A stretch of 64,000 bases of DNA from Pasteurellaceae bacterium (GTDB taxonomy: Bacteria > Pseudomonadota > Gammaproteobacteria > Enterobacterales > Pasteurellaceae), in NCBI GenBank assembly GCA_900756155.1, contig CAAEJV010000004.1, positions 62,001-126,000 of the forward strand. The letters are read 5' to 3'. The notes under the pieces are model-generated. The model saw only the letters and a list, made by a program, of their open reading frames with translations, did not search any database and was not told the origin of the DNA. This document shows, one piece after another, positions 9,130 through 17,942 of the stretch; the stretch's first letter is position 1, and every line of letters starts with the position of its first letter. Both the position numbers and the translations under genes were made by a program.

Positions 9130-9803
9130 CTTCTTGGCTCCCCGTGTTGGAATGGAATATGGTAAAGATTTGGTTGAGTACCTAATTCCACTTTAGTGCG
9201 ATAAACCGGATTTTCTTTCACTTTGCGGGAAACTGCACTGCTTGGGTCATTCATATCGCCAAAGGTTAATGCTTTGGTTGGACAAGCTTCTACACAAGCA
9301 GGTTGTTTGCCTGCTGCTAAGTTTGTATCGCGACAGAAGTTACATTTATCCGCAGTACGGTGTACTGGGTGAATGAAACGTACGCGGTAAGGACAAACTG
9401 CAACACAGTATTGGCAACCTACACAAAGATCTTTATGCACATCTACGATACCTGTTTCAGGATCAATAAATGATGCACCGGTTGGACAAACTGCCACGCA
9501 AGGGGCGTTTGTACAGTGTTGGCAAGATTGACGGAAAAACTCGTATTCTTGATTTGGGAATTCACCGTAAGGTTCACTACGGAGAATTTCCAAACGTGAA
9601 ACGCCTTCAGGAACGTGGTTTGTTTCACGACAAGCATCCATACAAGCGGTACAGCCGATACAAGCTGTTTCGTCGTGTACCATTGCATAGCGTTTCGGTT
9701 TATCCGCCTTTTCCTCTTTCGCTAAAGAGGTAACTGATGTCCCCGTCATAAGGATTAATGCCCCCATGCCGGAAACAAAGTTTCGGCGTGAACAAGCTGT
9801 CAT
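9126..9803 (-). CDS. nrfC: NrfC, four-cluster ferredoxin with Tat signal
   Basis: A 225-residue periplasmic iron-sulfur protein. The N terminus carries a twin-arginine signal (SRRNFV at residues 5-10, then a hydrophobic stretch), so it is exported folded. Four cysteine clusters are visible in order: CIGCTACMDAC, CQHCTNAPCVAVCP, CVGCQYCVAVCP, and a final CNFC paired with CVEACP, giving four 4Fe-4S centres. It relays electrons from NrfD to NrfB. Its start abuts nrfB (shared base 9803) and its end overlaps nrfD, typical of a tightly coupled operon. Confidence 0.92.
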   Translation of the reverse strand: MTACSRRNFVSGMGALILMTGTSVTSLAKEEKADKPKRYAMVHDETACIGCTACMDACRETNHVPEGVSRLEILRSEPYGEFPNQEYEFFRQSCQHCTNAPCVAVCPTGASFIDPETGIVDVHKDLCVGCQYCVAVCPYRVRFIHPVHRTADKCNFCRDTNLAAGKQPACVEACPTKALTFGDMNDPSSAVSRKVKENPVYRTKVELGTQPNLYHIPFQHGEPRR

Positions 9804-10468
9804 TATTTATCCTTTTGTTCGGTTGATTGCGTTTGTGATTGTGCGTCTTTTGCCGCTTTGCGTTTTTGTTGTTCGCCGTGGCAATCTACACAAAGTTTCA
9901 CACGATTTTTCGGTTGAATACCTTTCATCGCATCATCTTTCGGGTGTAATGTGTGGCAGCTTGCACAAGGCAATTTCATTGCGTGAACATCGTGCGCCCA
10001 AAGTTTTTCACGAAGTTTTGCCGGTTGGTGACAAGCAAAACAAACTTGGTTTTGTTCTTGTGCGGTATACATAGGTTTTTTATCACCAAAGATATCGCCA
10101 TCAAAACGCATCACATCTTTAGCACCACGACGGTGATCTTCCGAAATATTACCGTGACAGTTTACACAGTTGATCGGTTTACCCGTGTTAGGGCTTTTTT
10201 GATTTAAGTGTGCGCCATGGAATTTACCAAAATGTAATTCACCACCAGATTGATCCAAGGTTTGGTTTTTATCAACTTGGTCAAATTTGTGACATTTCGC
10301 ACAATATTGGTTTGGATCACGTTGGTTATCCAATTGTGGCTCATAAGTGATTTGAGAGGCCGGTGTTTTTGCCATCTCTTCCGCACTTGCAGCCATTGGC
10401 ATTGCCGCAAGCATTGCAAGCAATGCGAGGGATTTTGCCGATTTGCTGATTAAAGAAGTTAAATTCAT
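9803..10468 (-). CDS. nrfB: NrfB, pentahaem c-type cytochrome
   Basis: A 221-residue periplasmic electron carrier. A signal peptide of about 29 residues ends in SAEE/ASAE-type sequence, and five CXXCH haem sites are visible: CAKCH, CVNCH, CFACH, CASCH and CVDCH. It is the electron donor to NrfA. The lysine-rich, low-complexity tail (about residues 200-221) is not part of the haem core. It lies 72 bases downstream of nrfA; that gap holds an inverted pair of uptake signals able to form a hairpin. Confidence 0.93.
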   Translation of the reverse strand: MNLTSLISKSAKSLALLAMLAAMPMAASAEEMAKTPASQITYEPQLDNQRDPNQYCAKCHKFDQVDKNQTLDQSGGELHFGKFHGAHLNQKSPNTGKPINCVNCHGNISEDHRRGAKDVMRFDGDIFGDKKPMYTAQEQNQVCFACHQPAKLREKLWAHDVHAMKLPCASCHTLHPKDDAMKGIQPKNRVKLCVDCHGEQQKRKAAKDAQSQTQSTEQKDK

Positions 10469-10499
10469 TCTGATTACCTCAAATATATGGTTAAAAATG

Positions 10500-10533
10500 A
10501 CCGCACTTCGGCACTTTAGTTACAAAGTGCGGT
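10500..10533 (-). terminator. Inverted uptake-signal pair in the nrfA-nrfB gap (possible attenuator)
   Basis: ACCGCACTT at 10500-10508 and AAGTGCGGT at 10525-10533 form a 9-bp stem with a 16-base loop; on the minus strand it is followed by CATTTTTAACC. It lies between two genes expected to be co-transcribed, so it may allow partial termination or limit mRNA decay, giving more NrfA than NrfBCD. Confidence 0.5.
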
Positions 10534-10540
10534 TCTTTTT

Positions 10541-12073
10541 TTATTGTTTTGTTGCGGTATCTTCAGCTAATTTGCCATTGGCTTTCGCTTCTTTTACCCA
10601 TTGAGGTACAACAGTTTCTAAGAATTCTTTTTTCGCTTGACGTTCTTTCTCGATATCAATACCCATTACTTTCCATGCTTTATCAGCTGTAGAAATATCT
10701 GGTACTTCAACCGGAGTTTTCACGCCGTGTTTAGTTAAGATTGCTGCAAGTTTAGCACGTGCATCTGCTGCTTTGTCGATACCAGAACCTAATACGCGAA
10801 GCATTACATCAGGTGCGTGCATGTGACCACCGTGGCTTGCTGCTGCGTAGTCCCAACGCCATTGAGCGTGACGGATATCCATTAAAGCAGGTTCCATTTC
10901 TTCTTTAGTTGCACCTGCATCCCATGCCGCTTTCGCTTCAAAGTGAGCACGAACAACTTGATCTTCTAAACGACCCATTACATCTTTCACTTCTTTTTTA
11001 CGTGAAGCAACGATATCTTTAAGTTTTTCTTTACTTTGATCGTGACAGTTTGCACATGTGGTATCAAATGCATCGAATGGGTTTTGGATTTGGTGGTCGG
11101 TGTAAACTTTACCGTCTTTACCTTGTACTTTAGGCATGTGACAGTCGATACAAGTTACGCCGTTTTTACCGTGCATACCTAAAGACCAAATTTCAAAGTC
11201 AGGGTGTTGAGCTTTTAACATTGGTGCTTTAGAAAGAGAGTGAGTCCAGTCACTGAAGCCGATATCATCGTAGTATTTTTCGATGTCATCAACAGTTTGA
11301 CCATTGTTCCACGGGAAGGTGACTTGTTTTAAGTCGCCCGCGAAGTAGTATTCAACGTGACAGTTTGCACAGATTTCAGCACGTTTTTCAGTGCGAGCAG
11401 CTGTGTTAAAGCTTAAGTTAGCTTGTTCTTTACCTTCAGCTTTTGCTTTTGCTTGAAGTGCATTATTTAAGTGATCTAATGCACGAAGAACGTGTGGACG
11501 AGCAATACGTAATGCAGGTTTGCCTTCAGCAAAGTCTTTAGAGGTCGTATCGTGACAGTCAGCACAACCGATCGAGTTGACAATTTCTGGTCCACCTTTA
11601 GCCCATTTGGCACCAAAGTAACCATCTTCACCCCATTCTGCAATTAAACGAGGAACGTCTGGACCTTTACAAGTCCAACATGCCATTGGTTGTGGGCCAT
11701 CATTTGCATTTTTGGGCGCACCAGTACGTAAAATATTACGTACATCTTCTACTGCATAAATGTGACCACGAGGTGCGTTATATTCTTTTGCAAAAGAATA
11801 GCCGCCCCATAACACGATTAAACGAGGATCTTGTTCGTCGGCGTAGATAATTTTGTCACCTTTTTCAGTCGCTTTCCACGAATTGAATTGGCTAGGATAT
11901 TTCTCAGCAAATTTTTCATTCACTGCTTCGATTTTTAAATTAGGGTTTGGTGCTTCCACAGGTTGGTCAACAGGCTTATATACCATTTCAGCCATCGCTG
12001 AGTTGTATACACCTAAAGCTGCGAAAGAAGTCGCCAGAATAAGGCTTTTTCTCAATGCGTTCACGATAATCAC
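10541..12073 (-). CDS. nrfA: NrfA, ammonia-forming cytochrome c nitrite reductase
   Basis: A 510-residue periplasmic pentahaem enzyme that reduces nitrite to ammonium with six electrons. It has a signal peptide of about 28 residues, the diagnostic active-site haem motif CWTCK (lysine-ligated), and four CXXCH sites: CADCH, CANCH, CIDCH and CANCH. The Gln-rich NPFDAFDTTCANCH region and HAPDVMLRVL also match the family. It is the first gene of the leftward nrfABCD operon. The upstream region has an FNR-type box and a NarP-type 7-2-7 repeat. Haem attachment at CWTCK needs the NrfE/NrfFG proteins encoded downstream. Confidence 0.95.
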   Translation of the reverse strand: MIIVNALRKSLILATSFAALGVYNSAMAEMVYKPVDQPVEAPNPNLKIEAVNEKFAEKYPSQFNSWKATEKGDKIIYADEQDPRLIVLWGGYSFAKEYNAPRGHIYAVEDVRNILRTGAPKNANDGPQPMACWTCKGPDVPRLIAEWGEDGYFGAKWAKGGPEIVNSIGCADCHDTTSKDFAEGKPALRIARPHVLRALDHLNNALQAKAKAEGKEQANLSFNTAARTEKRAEICANCHVEYYFAGDLKQVTFPWNNGQTVDDIEKYYDDIGFSDWTHSLSKAPMLKAQHPDFEIWSLGMHGKNGVTCIDCHMPKVQGKDGKVYTDHQIQNPFDAFDTTCANCHDQSKEKLKDIVASRKKEVKDVMGRLEDQVVRAHFEAKAAWDAGATKEEMEPALMDIRHAQWRWDYAAASHGGHMHAPDVMLRVLGSGIDKAADARAKLAAILTKHGVKTPVEVPDISTADKAWKVMGIDIEKERQAKKEFLETVVPQWVKEAKANGKLAEDTATKQ

Positions 12074-12210
12074 TCCATTAGGAAAGAATAAAAAACAATT
12101 TTAAATGCGAACAATTCCTATTAAGCTTTTGAATTCACTCATAAAAATAGCTCAACGCAAGCATAAGATACCAAAAAGCAGTAGTTTTCCTAAGGTTTTT
12201 TTTCAAAACT

Positions 12211-12224
12211 TTGAGGTTGATCAA
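12211..12224 (-). promoter_or_regulatory. FNR-type box upstream of nrfA
   Basis: TTGAG-N4-ATCAA matches the FNR consensus TTGAT-N4-ATCAA in 9 of 10 positions. It lies 138 bases before the nrfA start. Anaerobic activation of nrf by FNR is well known in E. coli. No convincing -10 element stands at the distance expected for a -41.5 site, so the exact start point is open. Confidence 0.65.
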
Positions 12225-12239
12225 ACTTTAAAATAAAAA

Positions 12240-12255
12240 TACTCATAAAGGGGTA
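12240..12255 (-). promoter_or_regulatory. NarP/NarL 7-2-7 site upstream of nrfA
   Basis: TACTCAT-AA-AGGGGTA fits the 7-2-7 inverted heptamer consensus (TACYNMT-N2-AKNRGTA) at every defined position. Its centre is 30 bases upstream of the FNR box centre, close to the E. coli nrfA arrangement of FNR near -41.5 and NarL/NarP near -74.5. It implies nitrate/nitrite control. Confidence 0.7.
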
Positions 12256-12302
12256 TATTGGTATTGAGAAAGTGGTAAAGGAGAATATTCTAAAAGAGGC
12301 AA

Positions 12303-12311
12303 AAGTGCGGT
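12303..12311 (+). repeat. Uptake signal sequence in the nrfA-adhesin gap
   Basis: Exact AAGTGCGGT followed by TGATTTTC, the extended AT-rich form of the Haemophilus uptake signal. It sits in the 500-base region between divergent nrfA and the adhesin gene. Confidence 0.9.
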
Positions 12312-12387
12312 TGATTTTCATCGTGTTTTTTTACTTGTTTGAGAGGGATTAAACCCATGTGATTAGCCCATCCTGAGTACTTTTTTA

Positions 12388-12454
12388 ATGTTCGCTTTTT
12401 ACGCAAACGTTAAAATGTAAATTTTTTGTAAAAAACAGTGTAAAAAGCAAACAT
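12388..12454 (+). repeat. 15-bp inverted repeat upstream of the adhesin promoter
   Basis: Arms 12388-12402 (ATGTTCGCTTTTTAC) and 12440-12454 (GTAAAAAGCAAACAT) are complementary in 14 of 15 positions, with a 37-base AT-rich spacer that contains further GTAAA/TTTTTTGTAAAAAAC elements. The right arm ends 4 bases before the -35 of the adhesin promoter. It looks like a paired operator or DNA loop site; the regulator is unknown. Confidence 0.6.
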
Positions 12455-12458
12455 TTCC

Positions 12459-12486
12459 TTGATCTTATGCTTAGCTCCTATATACT
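12459..12486 (+). promoter_or_regulatory. Predicted promoter of the trimeric autotransporter gene
   Basis: TTGATC, 16 bases, then TATACT, about 87 bases before the ATG; the ATG itself is preceded by GGGAGAA. No simple-sequence repeat that would suggest phase variation was seen between the promoter and the gene. Confidence 0.6.
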
Positions 12487-12573
12487 CCAAAGACTTTACT
12501 ATTTACTTGCTTAGTTTGCATTATTTTAGCTTCGCAACAACTTATTGGCCTATTTGTTTGGGAGAACCTTTTT

Positions 12574-15500
12574 ATGAACAAAGTATTTAAGATTATTTGG
12601 AACAAAACGACACAATCTTTCGTCGTGACATCAGAATTAGCGAAAGGGGCAGTAAAAGCCTCTTCAAACTCAGAACAACGTGTAACAAGCGAAACACGTT
12701 TATCTTCTCTTTTTAAACTTTCAGCATTTGCACTTTCTTTATCTGCAGTGATGATGCCGGCACAGGCTGTAGATTTAAGTGATCCTCTTATTAAAATTAC
12801 GACTGGACCAGGTAATGTGTTTACGGGGGAAGCTGATGCTGGTGGTGGTTCTAATATTGCGATAGGTAATAATGCAACAGTTGCAAATGGAAAACCTAAG
12901 GGAAGAAATATAGCTATTGGTTCAGGAGCTTATGTATCTGCAGAATATAGCGAAGAATCTATTGCAATAGGTAGTTCTGGAAAGCACCCAACGGTTCAAC
13001 GTACAGAGGTTAGAGGAGATCAATCGATTGCTATTGGTGCAAATACTTTAGCAAAAGGTAACTCATCTATTGTTATTGGTAACGATGATGTTGATAAAGT
13101 TAATGGTGGTAAATACAGTGGTGACGAAGTTGTTTATGAATATACGTTTAATGAAGATGGAACAGTTGCTACTAAAAAACAAATTCGATTAGATAGTTTT
13201 GCAAATCGAGGTTTGATTTACAAAAAATTAACGGGTGAGAGTTTGAATGGATATTCTTCCGCGACAAGTGGTGAGGGCGCGGTAGCTATTGGTGTTAAAA
13301 CACAAGCACTGGGTGATTTCTCTACTGCACTAGGTACTAATGCAACTGCAACAAAATTTGGTACGCTTGCGCTTGGAACAGGTGCAAATGCTAATATAAC
13401 CAACGCTGTTGCAATTGGTATGGCATCTGCAACGGACAAAGAAGGTATAGCTTATAAAGGTAAGGAAATTCTAGGAAATACTTATACTTGGGCTGGTGGT
13501 GCATCGGTTGATCCGGGTGATGTTGTATCAGTGGGTAAGAAACAATTTGAACGTCAAATTATTAACTTAGCACCTGGTGATGTTTCTGCAGATTCAACTG
13601 ATGCAATCAATGGTTCTCAGCTTTATTCAGCAATTCAACAAATTGAAAAAATGCGCTACTTCTCAGTGAATTCAACAATTGGTGTTAAAGATGATGCAAC
13701 TGAGGAAAACCCAACTAATAGTATCAATAAAGGTGCTAAAGGTGAAAACTCTATTGCTATTGGACCAAATGCTCATACAACGAATACATCAACTGCGTCA
13801 ATTGCAATTGGTTTAGGCTCTAATGCAACAGCGGCAAATGCGGTAGCATTAGGTCATAATTCAGTTGCAGGTTCAAATACTTTTAACGACTCATCTGATC
13901 ATGCAACGTTTAAAGTTGATGACGGTACTGATACAAATGTGACATTCCAAGCTGGTTTAGCTAATAATTCGCTTGGTGCTGTTTCTGTTGGTAAAGAGGG
14001 TTTTGAACGTCAAATCCAAAATGTAGCAGCTGGTCGTCTTTTAAGCAATTCAACTGATGCGGTTAATGGCTCTCAACTTTACGCAGTACTAAACAACAGT
14101 GGTTTTAATGTATTACAAAATAATGATTATAAAGCTAGAATTAACAATAATAATGTCGTTAATTTTAAAAATGGCACACAAACAACTGCAGTTGTAACGA
14201 AAACTGCAAATGGAACTGATGTGACGTTTAATGTAAATACAACCACGATTTCAGCTGGTGACAATGGACAAGTTAAGACACCAGTTAACGGGGATGCTCC
14301 AGTGACAGCAACTTCTGTTGCAGATGCAATCAACAATACTTATTGGAATGTTGTTGCAAATGACAATACTAAAGAAGCGGTTAAGGCTGGCAATACGGTT
14401 AAATTTATTGATGGTAAAAATATTTCTATTTCTCAGAATGGTAAGGAATTTACTATTGCAACCAGTAATAATGTAAGTTTTGACCATGTTGATGTTGGTC
14501 CTATTTCAATCGATAAAGATGCAGGGGTTAATGCGGGTAATAAAAAAATCACTGGTGTCGCCGCTGGTAAAGATGATACTGATGCAGTCAATGTTTCACA
14601 ATTAAACAATGCCGTTAATGCAGCTAAAACTGGAGTAGTAGCAGGTAAAAATACGATGGTTGAAAAAACAACAGGCAGTAATGGCGAGAGTATTTATAAA
14701 ATTAATGCCGTAGATACATCAGCGAACGTGACAAGCAAGTCTGGTGCATTAACAGTAAAACCAGGTGAACCTGTTTTAGATAAAGCTGGTAATACTACAG
14801 TGACCAATTATGATATTGATTTGTCAGATAAGACGAAAGAAGATATCAAAAAAGGTGTTGATGCGAAAACCGCGGTAGACACAAAAGGTTTAACTTTTAA
14901 CGGTGATAGTGGTTCAACTAATGTGGAAAAATTAGGTTCGACTGTTACGATTAACGGTGATGAGAACATCACCACTGAAGCAACAGATGATAAAGTTACA
15001 GTTAAATTAAATAAAGATATCACCGTTGATAGCGTTAAAGCAGGTGATACAACCATTAACAATGACGGTTTAAAAATTGCTGGTGGTCCGAGTGTAACTA
15101 AAGCAGGTATTAATGCTGCGGGTAATAAAATTAGCAATGTTGCAGATGGCGTTGTTAATAAAAACAGCAAAGATGCAGTGAATGGTAGTCAGTTATACGA
15201 AGTGAAAGAACTGGCGAGTAAAGGTTGGAATGCCAAAGCGAAGAAGAAAGACGGCTCTACTGGTGAAGTAATAAGTGATATAAGTGATACCGAAGTTGCT
15301 AATGTAGCTCCAGGTGCGACTGTAAACTATATTGCTGGTGATAATATCAAACTTGAACAGAATGGTATTAACTTCACTATTTCTACGACAAAAGACTTGA
15401 AAGCTGAAAATGTCACTGCGAAAACAGTTAATACCACAACGATTAATCTTGGTAAAGATGAGAATTCAACGCCAATTACAGTAGTAAGTGGTAAAGATGC

Positions 15501-16236
15501 AGCACCAAACTTGGATGGTAAAACACCAAATCGTATGAACTTTGGTGGTGAAACTATCGCAACATTAAGCGATGGCTTAAAATTTGGCGCAAACGTAGGC
15601 GATGTTTACGGTGCGAAATTAAATAGCCAAATCAATGTGAAAGGCGCAGATAGCAACACAAACTGGAGTGAGTTTGATGGTGGCGATAATGTGATGACAA
15701 ACATTGATAAGAGCGGTAATGTTCGTGTAGGTATCAAGAAAAACCTTAAAGTGGAAAGCGTAACAGCGAATAAATTCACTACGGGTGATACGGTGATTGA
15801 TGGCAATGGCGTCACCATTAAAAATGGTCCAAGTATGACTAAAAATGGTATTGATGCAGGTAATAAACAAATTACCAATGTTGCACCAGGACGCATTGCA
15901 GCAGACAGTACTGATGCGGTAAACGGCAGCCAATTACACGAAGTAAAAGCTGACATGAATAACAAAATCAACCACTTAAATGGTCAAGTGAACAAGTTAG
16001 GTAAACGTGTCAATGCGGGTACTGCAAGCGCGTTAGCGGCGTCTCAATTGCCACAAGCTTACATTCCAGGTAAGAGCATGGTATCTGTGGCAGCGGGTAA
16101 TTACCAAGGTCAAAATGCAGTGGCATTAGGTATGTCACGTATTTCAGATAACGGTAAAATCATTATTCGTTTAGCAGGTACTAGCGATACTCAAGGTAAA
16201 GTGGGTGTAGCAGTAGGTGCAGGTTACCACTGGTAA
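12574..16236 (+). CDS. Trimeric autotransporter adhesin (YadA/Hia-like)
   Basis: A 1220-residue type Vc secreted surface adhesin. The N terminus is an extended signal peptide (ESPR type, MNKVFKIIWNKTTQSFVV) cleaved near AQA at residues 63-65. The head has YadA-type repeats of the AIGxxA kind (residues about 90-280 and 395-430). Neck motifs of the form DAVNGSQL occur at about residues 340, 492, 666, 864 and 1111, separated by beta-rich stalk segments. The last 75 residues form the YadA beta-barrel anchor, ending in the aromatic residue W. The family forms trimers and binds host cells or matrix; the receptor cannot be read from sequence. It is a single-gene unit with its own promoter and terminator and no uptake signal inside. 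Confidence 0.92.
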   Translation: MNKVFKIIWNKTTQSFVVTSELAKGAVKASSNSEQRVTSETRLSSLFKLSAFALSLSAVMMPAQAVDLSDPLIKITTGPGNVFTGEADAGGGSNIAIGNNATVANGKPKGRNIAIGSGAYVSAEYSEESIAIGSSGKHPTVQRTEVRGDQSIAIGANTLAKGNSSIVIGNDDVDKVNGGKYSGDEVVYEYTFNEDGTVATKKQIRLDSFANRGLIYKKLTGESLNGYSSATSGEGAVAIGVKTQALGDFSTALGTNATATKFGTLALGTGANANITNAVAIGMASATDKEGIAYKGKEILGNTYTWAGGASVDPGDVVSVGKKQFERQIINLAPGDVSADSTDAINGSQLYSAIQQIEKMRYFSVNSTIGVKDDATEENPTNSINKGAKGENSIAIGPNAHTTNTSTASIAIGLGSNATAANAVALGHNSVAGSNTFNDSSDHATFKVDDGTDTNVTFQAGLANNSLGAVSVGKEGFERQIQNVAAGRLLSNSTDAVNGSQLYAVLNNSGFNVLQNNDYKARINNNNVVNFKNGTQTTAVVTKTANGTDVTFNVNTTTISAGDNGQVKTPVNGDAPVTATSVADAINNTYWNVVANDNTKEAVKAGNTVKFIDGKNISISQNGKEFTIATSNNVSFDHVDVGPISIDKDAGVNAGNKKITGVAAGKDDTDAVNVSQLNNAVNAAKTGVVAGKNTMVEKTTGSNGESIYKINAVDTSANVTSKSGALTVKPGEPVLDKAGNTTVTNYDIDLSDKTKEDIKKGVDAKTAVDTKGLTFNGDSGSTNVEKLGSTVTINGDENITTEATDDKVTVKLNKDITVDSVKAGDTTINNDGLKIAGGPSVTKAGINAAGNKISNVADGVVNKNSKDAVNGSQLYEVKELASKGWNAKAKKKDGSTGEVISDISDTEVANVAPGATVNYIAGDNIKLEQNGINFTISTTKDLKAENVTAKTVNTTTINLGKDENSTPITVVSGKDAAPNLDGKTPNRMNFGGETIATLSDGLKFGANVGDVYGAKLNSQINVKGADSNTNWSEFDGGDNVMTNIDKSGNVRVGIKKNLKVESVTANKFTTGDTVIDGNGVTIKNGPSMTKNGIDAGNKQITNVAPGRIAADSTDAVNGSQLHEVKADMNNKINHLNGQVNKLGKRVNAGTASALAASQLPQAYIPGKSMVSVAAGNYQGQNAVALGMSRISDNGKIIIRLAGTSDTQGKVGVAVGAGYHW

Positions 16237-16252
16237 TTTATCGTTTATAAAC

Positions 16253-16280
16253 AAAAGGCATGGGAAACCATGCCTTTTTT
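16253..16280 (+). terminator. Terminator of the adhesin gene
   Basis: 11-bp stem (16253-16263 and 16268-16278) with a GAAA tetraloop and a T tract, 16 bases after the adhesin stop. Confidence 0.9.
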
Positions 16281-16350
16281 ATTGCCAAAAGTGCGGTCGA
16301 TTTTCATCTTGTTTTTCGTATAATAGAAAGAGCTTAACTCGGAGAAGAAT

Positions 16351-17070
16351 ATGATTATCGGACCTTATATCAACGCACTGGCGATTATCAGTGGCGCAGT
16401 TATCGGTGCAGCGCTCGGCGGACGCATTCCAGAGCGTTTACGGACTAATCTAACCTTAATCTTTGGTTTGTGTTCCATGGGGATGGGCATTGTGATGGTG
16501 GCGAAAACCACCAATATGCCGGCAATGATTTTATCGGTGTTATTGGGTACGATTATTGGCGAGTTGCTTTTATTAGAACACGGAATTAATAAGCTTGCCT
16601 CATCGGCGAAAGGTCTTGTTGAAAAGATGTTCCCTGATACACCAAGTAGCATGCATAGCCAAGAAGAGTTCTTGTCTAAATTTGTTGCGATTGTGATTTT
16701 ATTTTCATTTAGTGGAACAGGTATTTTCGGGGCGATGAATGAAGGGATGACAGGTGATTTTGATATCCTTATTGTGAAATCCTTTCTAGATTTTTTCACC
16801 GCGATGATCTTTGCTACATCGCTTGGTATTTCTGTAGCAAGTATTTTTGTGCCACAAACATTGGTCCAAGTGATTTTAGCTTATTCTGCAGTGTTTATTA
16901 TTCCTTTCGTAACACCTGAAATGCGGGGTGATTTTGCGGCAGTAGGCGGTATGTTAATGATTGCGGCAGGCTTTCGCATTTGTAATATCCAAATGTTCCA
17001 TGTGGCGAATATGTTGCCGGCTCTTTTCCTTGCCATGCCAATTTCTCATTTCTGGAGTACCTTTTTCTAA
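16351..17070 (+). CDS. DUF554 family membrane protein (YqgA-like)
   Basis: A 239-residue integral membrane protein with about six to seven helices and the glycine-rich start GPYINALAIISGAVIGAALG typical of DUF554/YqgA proteins. The family is thought to be a transporter, but no substrate is established. It is monocistronic, has GGAGAAG before the ATG, and is convergent with mutM across a shared terminator. An uptake signal lies just upstream (16289-16297). Confidence 0.8.
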   Translation: MIIGPYINALAIISGAVIGAALGGRIPERLRTNLTLIFGLCSMGMGIVMVAKTTNMPAMILSVLLGTIIGELLLLEHGINKLASSAKGLVEKMFPDTPSSMHSQEEFLSKFVAIVILFSFSGTGIFGAMNEGMTGDFDILIVKSFLDFFTAMIFATSLGISVASIFVPQTLVQVILAYSAVFIIPFVTPEMRGDFAAVGGMLMIAAGFRICNIQMFHVANMLPALFLAMPISHFWSTFF

Positions 17071-17071
17071 A

Positions 17072-17096
17072 AAATAGGCGTGCATAACGCCTATTT
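17072..17096. terminator. Bidirectional terminator between yqgA-like gene and mutM
   Basis: Stem AAATAGGCGT / ACGCCTATTT with a 5-base loop, flanked by A and T runs so it can serve both strands. It overlaps the last codons of mutM. Confidence 0.8.
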
Positions 17097-17906
17097 CTTT
17101 TTCTGACAATGTGGGCAATAAAAGCTATTACGTTGCCCAATAATCATACTTTCAATCTTAGTGCCACATTTTGGACAAGGTTTGTCTTTGTTTCCATAAA
17201 CCAACAATTCCTGTGCAAAATAACCGGGGCGACCATCAGGTTGTAAGAAATCTTTTAATGTTGTTCCACCTTGCGTAATGGCTTTTGTTAATACGTTTTT
17301 AATCGTTTCAACGAGCAAGGCACATTGTTTTCGTGTGAGGTTTTCGGCTAATTTCATGGGGTGTAAACCACATAAAAAAAGCGTTTCATTGGCATAAATA
17401 TTTCCTACGCCCACAACAACAGTATTATCCATTAAAAAGGTTTTAAGTGCGGTCGATTTTTTACGTGATTTTTTAAAAAGGTATTCGGCATTAAATTCAT
17501 CTGAAAGCGGTTCAGGGCCAAGTTTTAGGAAAAGATGAAAGTCATCTAAACTTTCAGTCCATAACCATGCACCGAAGCGTCTCGGGTCGTTATAACGTAG
17601 TAATTTGCCATTATTCATCACAATATCAAGGTGATCATGTTTATCAATAGGACTATCGTGTGGCACAATTCGAACGGAGCCAGACATCCCTAAATGACCA
17701 ATGATGTAACCTTTTTCTGTATGAATAATGAGATATTTCGCACGACGAGAAGTATCTAAAATTTTGACGTTTTTGAGCGTTGTTAATTCAGGAGAGACAA
17801 CCCAGCGTAATTGTGGTTGGCGCACTACAATTTTTTCGATGGTAAAACCTTTTAAATAGGGAGTGACACCGCGTAGGGCTGTTTCGACTTCAGGAAGTTC
17901 AGGCAT
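17091..17906 (-). CDS. mutM: MutM, formamidopyrimidine-DNA glycosylase
   Basis: A 271-residue base-excision repair enzyme removing 8-oxoguanine and FaPy lesions. The start chosen at 17906 gives the required N terminus MPELPEVET, where Pro2 is the catalytic nucleophile and Glu3 assists; the longer open frame to 17951 would bury it. The C-terminal zinc finger (CPKCG and CPHCQ) and the helix-two-turn-helix region are present. It follows rpmB and rpmG on the same strand but behind a terminator at 17943-17958, so it may be partly uncoupled from them. An uptake signal lies inside at 17445. Confidence 0.95.
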   Translation of the reverse strand: MPELPEVETALRGVTPYLKGFTIEKIVVRQPQLRWVVSPELTTLKNVKILDTSRRAKYLIIHTEKGYIIGHLGMSGSVRIVPHDSPIDKHDHLDIVMNNGKLLRYNDPRRFGAWLWTESLDDFHLFLKLGPEPLSDEFNAEYLFKKSRKKSTALKTFLMDNTVVVGVGNIYANETLFLCGLHPMKLAENLTRKQCALLVETIKNVLTKAITQGGTTLKDFLQPDGRPGYFAQELLVYGNKDKPCPKCGTKIESMIIGQRNSFYCPHCQKKK

Positions 17907-17942
17907 AGATAATCTCGGTAATGAATTTGTGATATAAAAAAA

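Noticed and set aside
9766..10207. Plus-strand frames opposite nrfC/nrfB
   Set aside because: Antisense shadows of haem and iron-sulfur protein genes; no start signals or family resemblance.
14808..15170. 120-residue hydrophobic minus-strand frame inside the adhesin gene, and similar ones at 14127-14336 and 15606-15971
   Set aside because: Mirror frames of a repeat-rich Thr/Val/Asn-coding gene; hydrophobic translation is a by-product of codon composition.
12574..16236. Absence of uptake signals as proof that the adhesin was acquired recently
   Set aside because: Gaps of similar length occur in clearly native regions (34141-38378 and 45015-49588), so the absence is not informative.
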